Shown here: positions 4,785 through 7,283 of the stretch, in pieces
How positions within the stretch are numbered: position 1 is the stretch's first letter
Layout: each line of letters opens with the position of its first letter
NCBI GenBank assembly: GCA_025980355.1
Contig: JAICXR010000162.1
Coordinates: 1 to 7,283, forward strand
Length of the DNA stretch: 7,283 nucleotides
Direction of reading: 5' to 3'
Source: Chloroflexota bacterium
GTDB taxonomy: Bacteria; Chloroflexota; UBA4733
The notes under the pieces: generated by a model
The model's database searches: none
The model's input: only the letters and a program-made list of their open reading frames with translations
What the model was told of the DNA's origin: nothing
Translations under genes and position numbers: made by a program

Positions 4785-7283
4785 ATGCGCGACGACAGCG
4801 GCGGCGTCAGCGAACGCCAAGCCTCTACTCTTCAGGTCCATCCGGCGGCCGTCGCGGCGTTTGCCGCGCTGATCACCTCTGGCGGCGGCCTGTGGCTGCG
4901 ACTGTTGCACAGCGTGGACGCCTCGTCCGGCACACCGCCGCCCTTCGGCGTCGGCCCCTGGCTGCGCGACGCCTCGCTGACGCTGCCGGTGATCGCGCTG
5001 GCCGTGTGGGCGACGTTGCTGCTCTGCCGGCGGCTGCTCCCGCCTGGCGCGCTGCTCTCCCAACGCGCCGCCACCGTCGCGCTGGCGGGAACCGTCGCCT
5101 TCGTCACCAGCCTTGTGCTGGGCGCGGCCTATCCGCTGCTGGACCTGATCTTCGCGCCGCGCGACGACTTCTTCCCCGGCGTCCTCGATCAGCCGATCGT
5201 TCACCTGCCGCTCGGCATCCGTATGCTGCGCGATGTTGCGCTGGCACTCGCCATTGTGCTGCCGCTCGCGCTGGGCGTCGCCGCCGCGCTCGCCCGCCTG
5301 CTCTGGCGTGGGCCGCTGCGCATCGAGGGTGCCGCGTGCCCGGCGCTGGCAACCGTGCCGGCGCGCATACCCCTGGCCGGCCGCATGCGCGCGAAGACAC
5401 AGCCGCGGCTCGTGCTGGCCGGCGCGCTGGCCCTGCTGCTCGGCCTGCCTGTCGGCCTGCGCTTCGTCGGCCTCGGCGCCACCGCCGCCGCCGCCGTGGA
5501 CCCCGGCAATCCCTGCCCATCCGGCGCCCCGATCAAGCAGTTCGACGTCCAGGCGATTGACGTCAACATCCCGCTGAACCGCTTCGGCGACCACGACCCC
5601 GCCGGCAAGATGTTCGTGCTCTCCTCCCCGGTCAGCGCCGTGCGTACCGAAGAGGGCAGCCAGCAGGTCTCCATCGGCCTGGGCGACGACCCCATCCAAC
5701 CGTTGATCATCCGCGCTAACGAAGGTGATTGCGTGCGCATCGCCTTCACCAACAACGCCACCGGCGGCAACTACGGCATGAGCATTGACGGCCTGGCGAA
5801 CATGATCGGCTCGGCAGGCTCCGCCGTCGGCGCCAACCCCTCATCCGAAGTCTCGCAGGGCGCGTCGGCCAGCTACGTCTACTACGTCCCCAACGACCCA
5901 CAACTCGAAGGCTCGCACCTCATCCACCCCGGCCCCGGCTACCGCGACGCCGTAGATCACGGCCTCTTCGGCGCGCTCGAAGTCGAGCCGGCCGGCTCCA
6001 CCTATCTCGACGTCAGCACCGGCAAGCCGCTCGATAGCGGTTGGGCCGCCTCCATCGTGCCGCCGACCAACAAGGCCTTCCGTGAATACGTGCTGGCCTT
6101 CCATGAGATCGGCAACGAGGAGTTCAAGATCCGCACGCGCACAGGCGACGACCTGCCGCAGATCGACCCGCACACCACGGCCTACCGCCCTGGCTCGCGC
6201 GCGATGAACTACCGCTCCGAACCCTTCTACGACCGGCTGAACTTCGCCCCCCAGCAAGAGGCGCAGGGCTACGGCAGCTACACCTTCGGCGACCCCGCCA
6301 CGCCCATGCCGCGCGGCTATCTGGCCGACCCCACCAAGATCCGCATCATCCACGCCGGCAGCGAGATGATGCACGTCTTCCACCTGCACGGCGGCGGCAT
6401 CCGCTGGCGCTACAACCCCCAGGCCGACCACACCTACAACTACGCCGACACCGGCCTGAAGAAGTTCCCGGTGCAAATGTCGCAGTCGTCGCGCCTGGAT
6501 TCGCAGGCCTTCGGTCCCGGCGAATCCTACGACCTGGAGATCGAGGGCGGCGCCGGCGGCGTGCAGCAGGTCGCGGGCGAATTCCTCTTCCACTGCCACA
6601 TCGCCAGCCACTACGTCGCCGGCATGTGGAGCTTCTGGCGCGTCTACAACACGCTCCAGCCCGACCTCGCCCCCCTGCCCGACCGCCTGCCCTTGCCGCA
6701 AGCGGTGGACTCCACCCAGCTCATCGGCAAGACCTACAACGGCGTCACCCTCACCGCGCAGAACCTCGACCAGTGGATTCGCCCGCAGCTCCCGCCCCAG
6801 GGCGTGCGCAAGTCCGACATGGACGCCACCGTCTGGAACTGGGCCATTGACACCACCACCCCCAGCGCGCCGCTCTATCTCGGCGAGCCGGAGATGGCCG
6901 GCAGCTACGCCGATCTCCCCAACGGCGTGCCCGGCCACCCCAGCGGCTACCTCGGCGACCGCTTCGCCGGCAGCCGCCCGGTCATCCTCTTCGACCCGCT
7001 CAACGGCCGCATCGCCTGGCCGCTGCTGCGCACCCATCTCGGCATGCGTCCGCCCTTCTCCGGCAACGGCCACTCCGGCGCCCCCTACCTGGGCGAGACC
7101 GCCGACGCGGCGCCCACCAGCGCCGTGGACCCCTGGGCCGGACGGCCCGACGGCCTCTGCCCGGCCAACGCGCCGGTGCGCCACTTCAACATCGTCGGCA
7201 TCTCCCTGCCCATCCAGGTCGGCCCCAACGCCAGTAGCGAGACCGATCCCGAAGGCCGCATCTACGTCCTCGCCGAGTACAAG
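4785..7283 (+). CDS. Membrane-anchored large multicopper oxidase, MnxG-like (3' end beyond window)
   Basis: The frame is open from this ATG to the last base (833 codons, no stop). About five hydrophobic segments lie near residues 20-41, 63-85, 95-123, 147-174 and 208-237, so the enzyme is membrane-tethered with its catalytic part outside. From 244 onward it is a cupredoxin module: GDCVRI..TNN (about 320), HGLFGALEVEP (392-402), AMNYRSEPF (473-481), HVFHLHG (530-536) and HCHIASHYVAGM (603-614). These supply the type 1 ligands H530, C604, H609 and M614 and the trinuclear ligands H533, H535, H603 and H605. The N-terminal motifs are degraded: MSIDG (332-336) stands where a His-x-His-Gly is expected, and HPG (381-383) where HSH is expected. 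From about 791 a second module begins (CPANAPVRHFNIV, then DPEGRIYVL), matching CPSGAPIKQFDVQ and DPAGKMFVL at 244-279. The family is firm. The MnxG-like manganese oxidase assignment rests on remembered wording (LNRFGDHDP, GLFGAL, SQAFGPGESY) and is tentative. It lies 147 bases downstream of the propeller/DUF11 gene, in the same orientation. Confidence 0.9.
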   Translation, partial: MRDDSGGVSERQASTLQVHPAAVAAFAALITSGGGLWLRLLHSVDASSGTPPPFGVGPWLRDASLTLPVIALAVWATLLLCRRLLPPGALLSQRAATVALAGTVAFVTSLVLGAAYPLLDLIFAPRDDFFPGVLDQPIVHLPLGIRMLRDVALALAIVLPLALGVAAALARLLWRGPLRIEGAACPALATVPARIPLAGRMRAKTQPRLVLAGALALLLGLPVGLRFVGLGATAAAAVDPGNPCPSGAPIKQFDVQAIDVNIPLNRFGDHDPAGKMFVLSSPVSAVRTEEGSQQVSIGLGDDPIQPLIIRANEGDCVRIAFTNNATGGNYGMSIDGLANMIGSAGSAVGANPSSEVSQGASASYVYYVPNDPQLEGSHLIHPGPGYRDAVDHGLFGALEVEPAGSTYLDVSTGKPLDSGWAASIVPPTNKAFREYVLAFHEIGNEEFKIRTRTGDDLPQIDPHTTAYRPGSRAMNYRSEPFYDRLNFAPQQEAQGYGSYTFGDPATPMPRGYLADPTKIRIIHAGSEMMHVFHLHGGGIRWRYNPQADHTYNYADTGLKKFPVQMSQSSRLDSQAFGPGESYDLEIEGGAGGVQQVAGEFLFHCHIASHYVAGMWSFWRVYNTLQPDLAPLPDRLPLPQAVDSTQLIGKTYNGVTLTAQNLDQWIRPQLPPQGVRKSDMDATVWNWAIDTTTPSAPLYLGEPEMAGSYADLPNGVPGHPSGYLGDRFAGSRPVILFDPLNGRIAWPLLRTHLGMRPPFSGNGHSGAPYLGETADAAPTSAVDPWAGRPDGLCPANAPVRHFNIVGISLPIQVGPNASSETDPEGRIYVLAEYK

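Noticed and set aside
4712..5560. 282-codon + strand frame overlapping the oxidase start
   Set aside because: It is out of frame with the oxidase, gives an Arg/Ala/Pro-rich product, and has no ribosome binding site or domain.
2616..5699. 1027-codon open frame on the - strand
   Set aside because: It lies antisense to parts of two genes and the gap between them. The + strand frames have recognisable domains (DUF11, cupredoxin) and ribosome binding sites; the antisense product is a low-complexity Gly/Arg/Ala/Asp sequence, as expected from the reverse of GC3-rich codons.
5841..7184. 447-codon open frame on the - strand
   Set aside because: It lies opposite the oxidase copper motifs HVFHLHG and HCHIASH, which show that the + strand is the coding one. 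The apparent gap in + strand coding arises only because the oxidase frame has no stop before the window end.
1..7283. CRISPR array, tRNA or rRNA genes
   Set aside because: No regularly spaced direct repeats and no tRNA- or rRNA-like segments were seen on either strand.

Overview
The window is GC-rich and every protein-coding gene that can be supported lies on the + strand. It holds the tail of an IS200/IS605-type transposon gene, a roughly 0.64 kb stretch with no recognisable gene, a large secreted or surface protein, and the first 833 codons of a membrane-anchored multicopper oxidase that runs off the right edge. The strong C/G preference at third codon positions, the GC-rich interspersed hairpin repeat, the TnpB type and the large cupredoxin-plus-DUF11 proteins suggest a high-GC environmental bacterium. 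Chloroflexota is my best guess, but this rests on general resemblance and not on a marker gene.

Layout. Bases 1-489 encode the C-terminal part of TnpB, with the RuvC-II Glu, the zinc ribbon and the RuvC-III Asp. The stop codon lies inside the subterminal hairpin (477-497) that marks the right end of such elements; this end is also where the guide (omega) RNA of TnpB is normally made. Bases 508-1142 contain one copy of a C-run/G-run hairpin repeat (about 535-582), a lone TATAAT box, and a large stem-loop (1060-1108) just ahead of the next gene. Bases 1143-4637 encode a 1164-residue extracytoplasmic protein: a signal anchor, two homologous propeller-like modules of about 350-370 residues that each end in a Val-Pro-Pro-Pro hinge, then three DUF11 domains. 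A second copy of the hairpin repeat begins 9 bases after its stop codon. Bases 4785-7283 encode the multicopper oxidase: about five N-terminal membrane helices, a complete cupredoxin module with intact C-terminal copper motifs (HVFHLHG and HCHIASHYVAGM), and then the start of what looks like a second copy of the module at the window edge.

The point most worth attention is the oxidase. Its N-terminal copper motifs, which should supply half of the trinuclear copper site, are degraded in the visible module, while the type 1 site and the C-terminal trinuclear ligands are complete. Together with the second module starting at the edge, this predicts that the missing His-x-His motifs lie downstream. 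That would give a large multi-cupredoxin enzyme with permuted copper motifs, resembling the MnxG-type manganese oxidases. The propeller/DUF11 protein lies directly upstream in the same orientation and is also exported, so the two may act together at the cell surface; this is inference from position only.
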